From contig CAXNLE010000001.1 in NCBI GenBank assembly GCA_964203235.1, positions 1,121,742 to 1,185,741 on the forward strand: a stretch of DNA of 64,000 nt, given 5' to 3'. This document shows, piece by piece, positions 40,919-49,452 of this stretch (its first letter is position 1; the number at the start of each line of letters is the position of its first letter). The DNA comes from BACL27 sp964203235. GTDB lineage: Bacteria > Actinomycetota > Acidimicrobiia > Acidimicrobiales > Ilumatobacteraceae. The notes under the pieces were generated by a model. The model saw only the letters and a list, made by a program, of their open reading frames with translations, ran no database searches and was not told where the DNA came from. The translations under genes were made by a program, and so were the position numbers.

Positions 40919-42550
40919 CTATGCCGCGCGGTGGTGGCGGGCGACGCAAAGAATTTCGTCAATTAGTTCTGCAGAAATGGGATAACTAACTTCGGCTGGG
41001 TTTGGCGCAGATAAAAGTTCGGCTAAATCTAAATTAATTTGTGGTACAGCTGGATTAAACGCGACACCGTCGACAAGAGTGCTCACCAGCAATCCCCGCT
41101 CAACCAAATGTGAAACTTTCCCAGAACCAATACTCAACTCACCCGCATCAACTAAATCACGCACAGCCTGCACACGTTGCAAAATAGCCTCAAGCGCTTC
41201 AACTCGAGCCAACACAACTCCCGCTTCTTCAAATCGTTGAGCCTGTGAATGTGCGAGCATCTTGGCGTTCAACTTGGCCACAACATCATCAGCTTTGCCC
41301 GACATCACATCGACGACTGATTGCACAACCTCGGCATAGGTTTCGGCATCCGCGGTACCCGAACATGGGCATTGCGCTAAACCCAATTGGGCCGCAGAAC
41401 AAACGGGTGCATCAATCGGTGCACGATAGTTCTTGCCCATTCGCACAGTGCATCGACGAAGTGGCACTACAGATTCAATTGCGTCAACAAAATTGCGTGC
41501 CATTGATCGTGAAGGGATCGGACCAAGAAAAATATCACCTTCACCAGACTTTAAAGATTTAGTAACCATCAGCCGTGGCCAAACTTCTCCACGTGTCAAA
41601 CGAACGTAGCAATATTTAGTAGCACGAGTAAAAGCATGGTTATAACGCGGTTGCAAGCGGGCAATCGCTCGCAACTCAAGAACCTCTGCCGAAAAGACAT
41701 CTGGTGTCGAAATGAAGTGAATACTCTGCATTAATTTCAACAATGAGCCAACTTTGCGTCGTGAGTCTCCCGTGCCGAAATAACTTCGCACCCGCGCACG
41801 AATATTTGTTGCTTTGCCAACATAAAGAACTTCACCTTCGCCGTCAACAAAAAGATATACACCTGGTCCGCGTGGTAGATCAATAGTCATCTTCAACTTG
41901 GCGGCCTGAGGGTGCGTGCCGATTTTTGACATCGCAGCAAAGTCATCCAAATCAAGAACACCAAAACCTGCTGCTCGCTCAATCAAATAGTGCAACAAAT
42001 CGCCAGTTGCTAGCACATCGTTAATCGCGCGGTGACTCGGCTGATGCGCAAAACCCAAACTTGATGCGAGTGTTGACAATTTGCAATTCTCAACTTCTCC
42101 ACCCACAAGACGGCGCGCCAAACCAACGGTGTCAAGCACACGATTCGCCAATTTTTCTCGCCCGTCACGCACGAGCGCGGCGTTGATGAAACCAATATCA
42201 AACCTTGCATTGTGCGCAACCAAGACCGAGTCGCCAATAAATTCAAGCAAGTCATCAAGCACATCTTCAATCGCGGGCGCGTTGGTCACCATCGTGTCGG
42301 TAATACCAGTTAGCAAAACAATAAAAGAAGGAATCGCGCGCTGCGGATTAACCAGTGTCGTGAACCGCCCGACCTCTTCACCAGCGCGATACTTCACCGC
42401 ACCGATTTCGGTTATTGCTTCGTATTCATTTGAGCCACCGGTGGTTTCGAGGTCAATCACGCAAAACTCGACCTCGTGCAAGGCAAGAACTTCTAGATTC
42501 TCGCCATCTAGATTCTCGTCATCGGTTTCAACTAAAACGGTCATCGTCAC
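40919..42550 (-). CDS. DEDDh exonuclease fused to a GIY-YIG (UvrC-like) nuclease, Rv2191-like
   Basis: A 543-residue two-nuclease protein. The N-terminal domain (about 25-200) is a DnaQ-like 3'-5' exonuclease: VIDLETTGG, HNARFDIGFINA and HRAINDVLAT supply the DEDDh residues. Residues about 222-300 hold a GIY-YIG domain (RGPGVYLFVDGEGEVLYVGKATNIRARVRSYF), and the rest resembles the UvrC central part. Same order as M. tuberculosis Rv2191; role presumably DNA repair. It stands alone, facing divergently from the CO dehydrogenase locus. Confidence 0.9.
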   Translation of the reverse strand: MTMTVLVETDDENLDGENLEVLALHEVEFCVIDLETTGGSNEYEAITEIGAVKYRAGEEVGRFTTLVNPQRAIPSFIVLLTGITDTMVTNAPAIEDVLDDLLEFIGDSVLVAHNARFDIGFINAALVRDGREKLANRVLDTVGLARRLVGGEVENCKLSTLASSLGFAHQPSHRAINDVLATGDLLHYLIERAAGFGVLDLDDFAAMSKIGTHPQAAKLKMTIDLPRGPGVYLFVDGEGEVLYVGKATNIRARVRSYFGTGDSRRKVGSLLKLMQSIHFISTPDVFSAEVLELRAIARLQPRYNHAFTRATKYCYVRLTRGEVWPRLMVTKSLKSGEGDIFLGPIPSRSMARNFVDAIESVVPLRRCTVRMGKNYRAPIDAPVCSAAQLGLAQCPCSGTADAETYAEVVQSVVDVMSGKADDVVAKLNAKMLAHSQAQRFEEAGVVLARVEALEAILQRVQAVRDLVDAGELSIGSGKVSHLVERGLLVSTLVDGVAFNPAVPQINLDLAELLSAPNPAEVSYPISAELIDEILCVARHHRAA

Positions 42551-42606
42551 AGGCTAAACCGTCTACTTCACCTAATTAAGTTGAAAACTCAATAAGATAA
42601 TATTTA

Positions 42607-43524
42607 GTGTTTGAAATTGCCCTAACAGTCTTGTCATGTCTAAAGGCTGGCACTCGCGCAGATGTTGCTTGGGTCGCTGATTATGAAGGCCCCGAGATCA
42701 CCGGTCAAAACGGTGCGATTGCAATTACCCCTGGCGGCGGGAAAATGGGTTCTGTTCTTTCAAATGCAATTGATGGTCAATTAATTGATCATGCGCGTAG
42801 ACAGGTTACCGACGGTCAGATACTTAGTTTTTCAATTAGCGGTGTTGATGCGCTTATTAACGGTGTGCCCGAAGGTGGCAAAGCAACTTGCGTTTGTGTG
42901 CCAGCAAGTGAACTGCCGTCAGAAATTTGGCCAGCACTAATCGAGCGCAATCCAATTTGCATTGCTTGCGAGATAGGCACAAATTCAATTACTAATTTTA
43001 ATTTTTATACTTCTAAAACAATTTCTAATGCGCCGCAAATCGCCACTGAACTATTTGCCAAAGGTACTACCGGCTCATTAATTGAAGGCAAGTTAATTGT
43101 CTCTGTGTGGTTTCCAATCACAAGACTCGTGATCGCTGGGCTTGGCCCAATTGCAGAAGCCCTAGATTCGGTTGCGCAATTAATTGGGTGGAATGTTTCG
43201 ATGGCAGGAAATCCTGATATTTCAACTGGGATGATTATGGGACTCTCACCAGTCGATGCCACGGTAATCATGCATCACAATGTTGAAGATGCTGGTCGCG
43301 CACTCTCAAGCGCCCTAGATAGTCGCGTCGGATATATCGGTGCTGTTGGATCCAAAACAATGCAAGTCACCAGAGCCAATTGGCTTGCCTATCGTGGCTA
43401 TTCGGATATCTCAAGAATTTATGGCCCAGCCGGTCTGCCGATTGGCGCGAAATCACCGTCAGAGATCGCAATCTCCATCCTCGCTGAAGCTATGAGCGCA
43501 ATCAACCTGCGAAAATCTGCGTAA
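42607..43524 (+). CDS. XdhC/CoxI-family molybdenum-hydroxylase maturation protein
   Basis: A 305-residue XdhC-like protein: N-terminal XdhC/CoxI domain (AITPGGGKMGSVLSNAIDGQL) and C-terminal Rossmann domain (TRLVIAGLGPIAEALDSVAQLIGWNVS, SRVGYIGAVGSK, RIYGPAGLPIGAKSPSEIAISILAEAM). XdhC proteins sulfurate and insert molybdopterin cofactor into enzymes such as CO dehydrogenase. GTG 42607 is the start, with TAATAT/TAAGAT boxes just upstream. It opens the forward arm of the cox locus and is one of two XdhC-type genes there. Confidence 0.88.
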   Translation: MFEIALTVLSCLKAGTRADVAWVADYEGPEITGQNGAIAITPGGGKMGSVLSNAIDGQLIDHARRQVTDGQILSFSISGVDALINGVPEGGKATCVCVPASELPSEIWPALIERNPICIACEIGTNSITNFNFYTSKTISNAPQIATELFAKGTTGSLIEGKLIVSVWFPITRLVIAGLGPIAEALDSVAQLIGWNVSMAGNPDISTGMIMGLSPVDATVIMHHNVEDAGRALSSALDSRVGYIGAVGSKTMQVTRANWLAYRGYSDISRIYGPAGLPIGAKSPSEIAISILAEAMSAINLRKSA

Positions 43525-43584
43525 GCCACAGACACTACGTCTTAGTTATAGTTGAAGTACCTGTTAACACGACGGAGCACAAAA

Positions 43585-43842
43585 ATGACTGATGAATCTG
43601 AGAGTGCGAAAGCAACATTAAAATCGCTTTGGGCAAGCACAGAGCCTGCCGAATTTGCTGTTGACGAAGACTGCTCGCCAACGAAGTCTTGTAAAAATAT
43701 GAAAGACATTACTTTTGATGGCTTTGCCGAACCGGGCAGTGACCTTCGAACAGCATGGAAGCAAAAACTCGCACGTGAAGGAAAACTTAGAACTTCTAGT
43801 GACTCAATTCGCAATTTAGTTCTTGGTGCAGAGACCGAGTGA
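43585..43842 (+). CDS. small acidic protein of the cox locus, unknown
   Basis: An 85-residue acidic protein starting MTDESESAKATLKSLWAST with a central EDCSPTKSCKNM motif holding its only two Cys residues. SD CGGAG lies 8 nt before ATG 43585; an in-frame GTG-type start at 43552 is less likely. No family recognised. The position between xdhC-like and coxD suggests a part in CO dehydrogenase assembly, which is inference from context. Confidence 0.6.
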   Translation: MTDESESAKATLKSLWASTEPAEFAVDEDCSPTKSCKNMKDITFDGFAEPGSDLRTAWKQKLAREGKLRTSSDSIRNLVLGAETE

Positions 43843-43891
43843 TCTGATTCGGCGCTCAGAAATAACTAACTTAAAAAGCGCGACAAACTAA

Positions 43892-44770
43892 ATGTCAAAG
43901 TCACTTCCAAATTCAGTTACCGAATTAACTGAACAACTTCGCGTCGCTGGCTATCTTTCTGATCGCGGTCTTTCAACCGCGCTACATATTTCGCTTCAAC
44001 TTGGCCGACCACTTCTTCTTGAAGGCGAAGTTGGCGTTGGTAAAACAGAACTCGCTAAAGTTCTGGCGCAACTTCTCGATCGAAGATTAATTCGACTTCA
44101 GTGCTACGAAGGCATTGACACAAATCAAGCACTTTATGAGTGGGACTATGCCCGCCAGATGTTGCAAATTCGCGCTCTCTCTGAAGCAAAACTCACTGAA
44201 GATAAAACCGTAAAAGGTTTATTTAGTTCGGAGTTTCTACTTGAACGACCGCTTCTAGAAGCAGTTCGCGCCGGCGATTCGTGCGTTCTACTGATCGACG
44301 AAGTTGATCGGGCCGATGACGAGTTTGAAGCATTTCTATTAGAACTTTTATCAGATTTTCAAATATCAATTCCTGAAATCGGCACAATTAAGGCAGTGAC
44401 TCGACCAATAGTGATTCTGACGTCTAATCGAACTCGCGAACTTCATGACGCATTAAAACGTCGTTGTCTCTACCATTGGATCGGATATCCAAGCCAAGAG
44501 CGAGAGACCGAAATCGTCACCACAAAATTAAAAGATGTCTCCGAGAAAATTGCCTCGAAAGTAGTTCAGGCAGTGAATCGCCTTCGCGAAATGGAACTTG
44601 CAAAACCCCCAGGTGTCGCAGAAACAATTGACTGGGTTGAGTCAATCAAGATTATCGGTGCAAACGAATTTACCGTCAGCGTTGCTGAAGATACTTTAGG
44701 CGCTGTCCTAAAAGATCGCGAAGACCTTGAACTTGTTCGCGAAAACATTTCTTCGCTCGTCAACGAATAA
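43892..44770 (+). CDS. coxD: MoxR-type AAA+ ATPase (CoxD)
   Basis: A 292-residue AAA+ ATPase: Walker A LLLEGEVGVGKTELAKVL (about 39-56), Walker B CVLLIDEVDRADDEFEAFLLELL, and sensor 1 VILTSNRTRELHDALKRRC. CoxD acts with CoxE to form the [CuSMoO2] centre of CO dehydrogenase in Oligotropha. The VWA gene follows 9 nt after the stop, as in cox operons. Confidence 0.92.
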   Translation: MSKSLPNSVTELTEQLRVAGYLSDRGLSTALHISLQLGRPLLLEGEVGVGKTELAKVLAQLLDRRLIRLQCYEGIDTNQALYEWDYARQMLQIRALSEAKLTEDKTVKGLFSSEFLLERPLLEAVRAGDSCVLLIDEVDRADDEFEAFLLELLSDFQISIPEIGTIKAVTRPIVILTSNRTRELHDALKRRCLYHWIGYPSQERETEIVTTKLKDVSEKIASKVVQAVNRLREMELAKPPGVAETIDWVESIKIIGANEFTVSVAEDTLGAVLKDREDLELVRENISSLVNE

Positions 44771-44779
44771 AACTTCGCA

Positions 44780-45913
44780 ATGACAGTCGGCACCGAATTC
44801 GTCGACGTACTTATTGAGTTTGGTGACGAACTACGCGACGCCGGTATCGCAGTTGGCACGGGTGATGCAATGACTTATGTGCAAGCAGTTTCACTCTTGA
44901 ACCCTGCAGATTTGGGCGACGTTTATTGGGCTGGTCGCGGCACTTTAGTTAGCCGACGCGATTTGATCCCCACTTACGATCGTGTGTTCAAAAATTTCTT
45001 TTTAGATGTAGAAACTCAGGGCGATAGCGAGTTGAAGGCCATGATGCGCGCGACAACAAGTACTGCAGCAACTCTTGAAGTACCTTCGCCTGACCCAGGT
45101 GAAGGCGAAGAAAGTAACGAAGAAGAAGCACAACTTGGATATATGGCGTCGGGCGCACAGGTTTGGCGAAACAAGGCATTTGCGGCTTGTACTGATCAAG
45201 AATTAGCAACAATCAGACGCATCGTCTCTGACATCAAACTGACTCCGCCCCGCCGACGCACACGTCGAACCATGACTGCAAAAAATGGACCACGACTTGA
45301 CCCGCGTCGAATGGCACGAGAAACAATGCGATCGCATGGCAACCCAACACGATTGTTCCGGCAAAAGCGCAGACTTCGAATTCGCCCGCTCGTATTTATT
45401 TTGGATGTCTCTGGTTCGATGTCTGACTATTCGCGCAATCTTTTACAGTTTGCATATTCTGCTCGACGAGCCGCCGACAAAGTTGAAGTATTTTGCTTTG
45501 GCACGCGTCTCACCCGAATTACTCGATCACTTGATCGCCGCAAACCTGACGATGCGCTTAACTTGGCCGCCACGGCCGTGTTTGACTGGGATGGCGGCAC
45601 TCGCATTGGTCAGTCGCTTGACCAATTCATCAAACGGTGGGGTCGTCGTGGATTAAGTCGCGGCTCGATAGTCGTGATCTGCTCAGACGGGCTTGATCGT
45701 GGAGATCCTGCGCTACTTGAGGCATCTATGGAAAAACTCTCGCGTCTCTCACACAGAATTGTTTGGATGAACCCACATAAAGGAGACGTCAAAGACTTTC
45801 GACCAAACTCGCTTGGGATGATGGTCGCTGACCCATTTATTGACGAGATCTTCTCTGGACATAACTTGGCAAGTCTCGAACAATTCGCAGAAAAACTTCG
45901 AGAATTGCGATAG
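44780..45913 (+). CDS. coxE: VWA-domain protein CoxE
   Basis: A 377-residue protein with an N-terminal helical part, an acidic linker (SPDPGEGEESNEEEAQ) and a C-terminal von Willebrand A domain whose MIDAS begins VFILDVSGSMSDYSRN (DxSxS) with later DGGTRIG and VVICSDGLDRGD. CoxE partners the CoxD ATPase in maturing the CO dehydrogenase active site. It is in the middle of the forward cox operon. Confidence 0.92.
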   Translation: MTVGTEFVDVLIEFGDELRDAGIAVGTGDAMTYVQAVSLLNPADLGDVYWAGRGTLVSRRDLIPTYDRVFKNFFLDVETQGDSELKAMMRATTSTAATLEVPSPDPGEGEESNEEEAQLGYMASGAQVWRNKAFAACTDQELATIRRIVSDIKLTPPRRRTRRTMTAKNGPRLDPRRMARETMRSHGNPTRLFRQKRRLRIRPLVFILDVSGSMSDYSRNLLQFAYSARRAADKVEVFCFGTRLTRITRSLDRRKPDDALNLAATAVFDWDGGTRIGQSLDQFIKRWGRRGLSRGSIVVICSDGLDRGDPALLEASMEKLSRLSHRIVWMNPHKGDVKDFRPNSLGMMVADPFIDEIFSGHNLASLEQFAEKLRELR

Positions 45914-45922
45914 AAATTAATT

Positions 45923-46219
45923 ATGCGATACAGCGTTTCACTTCGTGCCGAAGGCGACAGAGTCATTGAACTTGCAGAAGTAGTCGAATTTGCCGATGCT
46001 GTTGCAATTCACTCTGGCATCGCGAGTGGTGTCAACACAATGTCTTATGGCGCTCAACTTGTTGTAGAGGCAGCCGATTCTGACTCAGCGGTTAAAACTG
46101 CAGTTGAATTATTTAACACTGCGGTGCAACGCGCATTGATGCCAGTTTGGCCAATCACCGAAGTAGAAGTGCTTGCCGAAGATGACGACTACGAAGAGTA
46201 CCCAGGCGAATCAGAGTGA
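45923..46219 (+). CDS. small conserved-looking protein of the cox locus, unknown
   Basis: A 98-residue protein with an amphipathic beta/alpha pattern (MRYSVSLRAEGDRVIELAEVVEF, LVVEAADSDSAVKTAVELF) and an acidic tail (EDDDYEEYPGESE). No family recognised. It follows coxE after 9 nt and its stop overlaps the GTG of the next gene as GTGA, so it is translated with that gene. Confidence 0.6.
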   Translation: MRYSVSLRAEGDRVIELAEVVEFADAVAIHSGIASGVNTMSYGAQLVVEAADSDSAVKTAVELFNTAVQRALMPVWPITEVEVLAEDDDYEEYPGESE

Positions 46220-46644
46220 TCAGACTCGGGTCGCTAGCGGGTTATCCATTTGAAGGACCACGAGCACTCGCCGGCTGGACAGCGCCGCCCATGGCAGCAG
46301 TCTGGGCGGTGATGTATAAGCCAAGCGAAACCAAACAAGACTTCGCAGTAATTTATGTCGACCATTCAGAAGATCTATCTAAAGAAGCGTTTCCATTTCG
46401 ACACAGAGCTTTCCCGTGTTGGGCAAATCGAGCAGGATCAAAATTCAATTTATATATCTGCACCTACGAAGTGCCGGGTGGCTTAAAGTCTCACCGCGAA
46501 CAAATCGCCAGAGAATTAATCAGCGTTTATAAACCGAGCTGTAATACAGATCAATACGACCAATCATGGCGTTCAGAATGGATCGGCGAATATCAGGCAC
46601 CAACCACTGGGCCACTAACAACAGATAGAGATCCAAACCAATAA
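46216..46644 (+). CDS. protein of unknown function, last gene of the forward cox arm
   Basis: A 142-residue globular protein with alternating hydrophobic strands (AAVWAVMYKPSE, DFAVIYVDHSEDL, FNLYICTYEVPGG) and a C-terminal SWRSEWIGEYQAP. I do not recognise the family. GTG 46216 overlaps the previous stop. It converges on the membrane-protein cluster with a possible terminator hairpin between them. Confidence 0.6.
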   Translation: MIRLGSLAGYPFEGPRALAGWTAPPMAAVWAVMYKPSETKQDFAVIYVDHSEDLSKEAFPFRHRAFPCWANRAGSKFNLYICTYEVPGGLKSHREQIARELISVYKPSCNTDQYDQSWRSEWIGEYQAPTTGPLTTDRDPNQ

Positions 46645-46658
46645 CACCGAAGTGTCAA

Positions 46659-46690
46659 GGGTGCTACGAACAACGGTCACCCATTTTTAA
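46659..46690 (+). terminator. possible terminator after the forward cox arm
   Basis: GGGTG (46659-46663) and CACCC (46678-46682) can pair around a 14-nt loop, followed by ATTTTTAA. The stem is short, so this is tentative; it lies between convergent transcription units. Confidence 0.35.
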
Positions 46691-46696
46691 ATCGTG

Positions 46697-48277
46697 TTAA
46701 CGAGCACCGCCGACAAGTTTGATTCGACGAGGAGTGTTCGCGCGCGTGAGCATCAGCATTGCACCTCCGTAGATGATTACCAAGATGCCAACACCGAGCA
46801 GCAATGGCGGGAACATGTCAACTGGTGGAGCGGTTGTGTCGAGCGTTCGATAGTCAGCGGCGACGGCTCGTACCCCGGCGACGACATCGTCCTTGAAATA
46901 GTCAGTGAGTTCTGGAATCGATCGAACAGGCGTGCCGTCGAACCTGGTGAGCCCTGCGAATCCCGGGACCTCTCGGAAACCACCGGTGACCACCAACAGG
47001 TTCGTGATTGATTGAGCCAAGCGCGGAGTGGTCGCCGCGACAGCTTCAAGCACCGCATTGGCGTCGCCAACTTGAGAGTTCTCGGCAACGAAGTTCAATA
47101 AGCCCGGTATCTCAGCGCTCACCGCATCCAGAGGTAACGCGAGTAACAGATGGTACACGTGTGGAAAATTAGTCTCGACTGCGGCAAGTACATCGGCTGG
47201 TGGGAGTCCAGTGGCACCTGCGACTAAGTTCACCAAAGCGCCGACCTCTCCCGCCGCGCCGCCCTGCACATCAACGATTGGGTCGGCCATCGCAGCAATG
47301 CTGCTAACCATCGTGACACCCGCCTCCATACCGGCGACTCGCTCTTCAACAAACGCCGGACGTAGTCCATCAATGACCCGCTGGCCGCCTTCAAGACGTG
47401 GGAACAACCCAAGAACCAAAACACCACCGGCGACAACAATGCCAACCAGCGTCACGACCGACCAGCCGAGAGTGTGAACCAGTGCGCCATAAATGTTAGT
47501 TCTGCTCAGAACCATCATTATCAAACCGAAGAGCACCACAATCACGCCGATGACGGTCAGGATCAACGCGATCAAACCGACCTCCGGTACTGGTTCGTCC
47601 AAGCCACGAAAGTCGGATGCAACGGTTTCAACACCAGTCACAACATCATCTTCGAACAAACCGCGAATTTCGGGAACCGAGTTAACCTCGGTTACTCCAT
47701 CGAAACGCGTGACTCCATCAGTGCCCGCCACATCTCGCCAATTCTCGGTGACAACCATGAGGTTGGTAATTGCTTGGGCCAGGCGCGGCGTGGTTGCAGC
47801 GATTGCCCCAAGCACAGCATTGGCGTCGCCAACTTGAGAGTTATTGGACACGAAGGTCAACAACTTAGGAATCTCTGCACTCACTTGATCCAGAGGTAGT
47901 GCGAGCAACAGGTGATATGTATGAGGGAAATTGGCTTTGATAGCAGCAAGTACATCGGCTGGTGGGAGGCCAGTGGCTCCTGCGACCAACCCCACTAAAT
48001 CTACGACCTCGCTCGCCGCGCCACCTTCAGCATCGATAATCGGGTCGACCATGTCGGCCACGTTGCCAATCATCGTGATTCCGATCCGGTCGCCGACGAT
48101 TCGCTCCTCGGTAAATATTGGTCGCGCACCGTCTAATACATTCTGCCCAGCACCAAGGCGCGCAGAAAGTTGTAGTCCCCAGACAATGGCCAGCACCACC
48201 ACGCCAGCGATGACGACCACGAACCATGCAAGTGAACTTGAATTGCGAGTTGCCGACTTCGCTGGGAGCCTGCTCAT
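46697..48277 (-). CDS. membrane protein of two tandem homologous units, unknown
   Basis: A 526-residue protein with spans at about 15-37, 235-258, 268-290 and 490-512. Residues about 40-225 and 295-485 are two copies of one extracytoplasmic unit; both contain DPI.D..GGAA.EV, LVAGATGLPPADVLAA, NFPH.YHLLLALPLD, SQVGDANAVL.A.AATTPRLAQ.ITNL and RFDG. The two DNA copies lie about 765 nt apart and are still closely alike, so the duplication is recent or kept by selection. No family recognised. It is the last gene after coxG, overlapping the previous gene as ATGA. The codons look more G/C-ending than in its neighbours. Confidence 0.75.
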   Translation of the reverse strand: MSRLPAKSATRNSSSLAWFVVVIAGVVVLAIVWGLQLSARLGAGQNVLDGARPIFTEERIVGDRIGITMIGNVADMVDPIIDAEGGAASEVVDLVGLVAGATGLPPADVLAAIKANFPHTYHLLLALPLDQVSAEIPKLLTFVSNNSQVGDANAVLGAIAATTPRLAQAITNLMVVTENWRDVAGTDGVTRFDGVTEVNSVPEIRGLFEDDVVTGVETVASDFRGLDEPVPEVGLIALILTVIGVIVVLFGLIMMVLSRTNIYGALVHTLGWSVVTLVGIVVAGGVLVLGLFPRLEGGQRVIDGLRPAFVEERVAGMEAGVTMVSSIAAMADPIVDVQGGAAGEVGALVNLVAGATGLPPADVLAAVETNFPHVYHLLLALPLDAVSAEIPGLLNFVAENSQVGDANAVLEAVAATTPRLAQSITNLLVVTGGFREVPGFAGLTRFDGTPVRSIPELTDYFKDDVVAGVRAVAADYRTLDTTAPPVDMFPPLLLGVGILVIIYGGAMLMLTRANTPRRIKLVGGAR

Positions 48278-48642
48278 GATTGTCCTCCTGGGTTGTACCC
48301 CACTGCGTCAAGCATCCGAGACCGCCGTTGCTTCATCGCCGGTTGGACTGGAACCGATTCAGTTTTTGGCGCTGGCTTATAGGTTGCACCAACAACTATG
48401 CCCTCGGCCATTGCGTACAAAAGCGGTAGAGCACCAGCAATCACCCTGCCAGTGCTATTAATACGAATGACACCCGATTTGATTGGCTCAGCATTGCGCT
48501 TGATATCCCAAACCACTTCTGAACAACCCTCCAATTTTGTTGCCACGCGAGTGAGCTGTGATCCGACTATGAATAGGTAGACAGCCAGTTCGGCAATGAG
48601 CAATACGATCGCAACGACCGTCAACACAACCAAGAGCGTCAT
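48274..48642 (-). CDS. single-span membrane protein with soluble tail, unknown
   Basis: A 122-residue protein: N-terminal span (LLVVLTVVAIVLLIAELAVYLFIVG, 3-27), amphipathic helix (TRVATKLEGCSEVVWDIKRNAEPIKSGV), a second weak hydrophobic stretch (about 67-85), then a Pro/Lys-rich cytosolic-looking tail ending GYNPGGQS. Its ATG overlaps the previous stop (48639-48642), and its stop overlaps the start of the duplicated membrane protein. No family recognised. Confidence 0.65.
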   Translation of the reverse strand: MTLLVVLTVVAIVLLIAELAVYLFIVGSQLTRVATKLEGCSEVVWDIKRNAEPIKSGVIRINSTGRVIAGALPLLYAMAEGIVVGATYKPAPKTESVPVQPAMKQRRSRMLDAVGYNPGGQS

Positions 48643-48929
48643 GATCGTACCTTTTCAAGTACACGACCGAGAAACAAGTGGTGTTCCAAACCCTCTGCCA
48701 GAACCGCATCAACGCAATCACCAGTTTTGGCGATCAGTGCTGTATCGGAAGTATTCGCTGAAGCTTGATCGAGTGTCGCGCGAATGGCATCGACCCGTTT
48801 TTCAATCGTGCGCACGAGACTGACGAGTAGCGTCAAGAACGCCGCGACGGCGAGAAGTACGATCAATGCGAGCCCAAGCGTGACCCACCAAAGGCTTTCC
48901 TGCGTTGACGCCAAACTAAGTATTTGCAT
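48639..48929 (-). CDS. single-span membrane protein, unknown
   Basis: A 96-residue protein with one N-terminal span (LWWVTLGLALIVLLAVAAFLTLLVSLV, 13-39) and a helical tail (RTIEKRVDAIRATLDQASANTSDTALIAKT) resembling the single-span plus coiled-coil layout of its neighbours. SD GGGAGG lies 7 nt before the ATG. No family recognised. Confidence 0.65.
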   Translation of the reverse strand: MQILSLASTQESLWWVTLGLALIVLLAVAAFLTLLVSLVRTIEKRVDAIRATLDQASANTSDTALIAKTGDCVDAVLAEGLEHHLFLGRVLEKVRS

Positions 48930-48931
48930 GA

Positions 48932-49195
48932 TCAGCCTCCCAGCCGTTTACGACCTCTAGCCAAACCTGCGGTTATGGCATTGGCCGACTCGTTCGTAAT
49001 TATGAGTTCGCGAAGCCCTGCTGTGTGGTGCACCGATTGCGTCAACGAATCGTTGATGTCGGTCGCCTCATCGCCAATCTGTTGGGCCAAACGAAGGATC
49101 GGCACGACAAGCGCGACGACTACGAAAACCACAGTTAGGCCAATTGCCCACCCAATTGTCCATCCGGCATTCGATCCGAGAAAAATTGCTGTCAT
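48932..49195 (-). CDS. single-span membrane protein, unknown
   Basis: An 87-residue protein: span at about 10-33 (GWTIGWAIGLTVVFVVVALVVPIL), then helix RLAQQIGDEATDINDSLTQSVHHTAGLRELI and a basic end (LARGRKRLGG). GGGGGAT precedes the ATG as SD. It is 2 nt from the next gene. No family recognised. Confidence 0.65.
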   Translation of the reverse strand: MTAIFLGSNAGWTIGWAIGLTVVFVVVALVVPILRLAQQIGDEATDINDSLTQSVHHTAGLRELIITNESANAITAGLARGRKRLGG

Positions 49196-49211
49196 CTGGT
49201 CATCCCCCTAA

Positions 49212-49439
49212 TCAAACTGCGTCACAGAACTCGCGCACTGGTCGCAAGCTCTCATTGACGGATGGAAGGACGATGGGCACAGTACTTGTTTTCTCGGCTA
49301 TGACCTGAACGCCACCGATTACGCTGGCGAGCGTTTTCTTCACGGCAATTAAATGAAAAATCACGCGGATGAGCCCGAGTGCGGCGGCGGCAATTATTAG
49401 TGTTGCCAGCACCAAAGTTATTATTGCATCAGTTGTCAT
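49212..49439 (-). CDS. single-span membrane protein, unknown
   Basis: A 75-residue protein: N-terminal span (AIITLVLATLIIAAAALGLIRVIFHLI, 5-31), then a short helix (KKTLASVIGGVQVIAEKTSTVPIVLPSVNESLRPVREF). A strong G-rich SD (GGGGGAA) is about 7 nt upstream. Same layout as its neighbours; no family recognised. Confidence 0.62.
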   Translation of the reverse strand: MTTDAIITLVLATLIIAAAALGLIRVIFHLIAVKKTLASVIGGVQVIAEKTSTVPIVLPSVNESLRPVREFCDAV

Positions 49440-49452
49440 GTGTGATTCCCCC

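Noticed and set aside
42081..42557. 158-residue plus-strand frame over the exonuclease domain
   Set aside because: Antisense to the DEDDh motifs; Ser/Thr/Arg-rich composition typical of shadow frames.
47931..48461. 176-residue frame on the plus strand
   Set aside because: It is the antisense shadow of the duplicated membrane protein and its neighbour; composition and lack of motifs show no independent gene.
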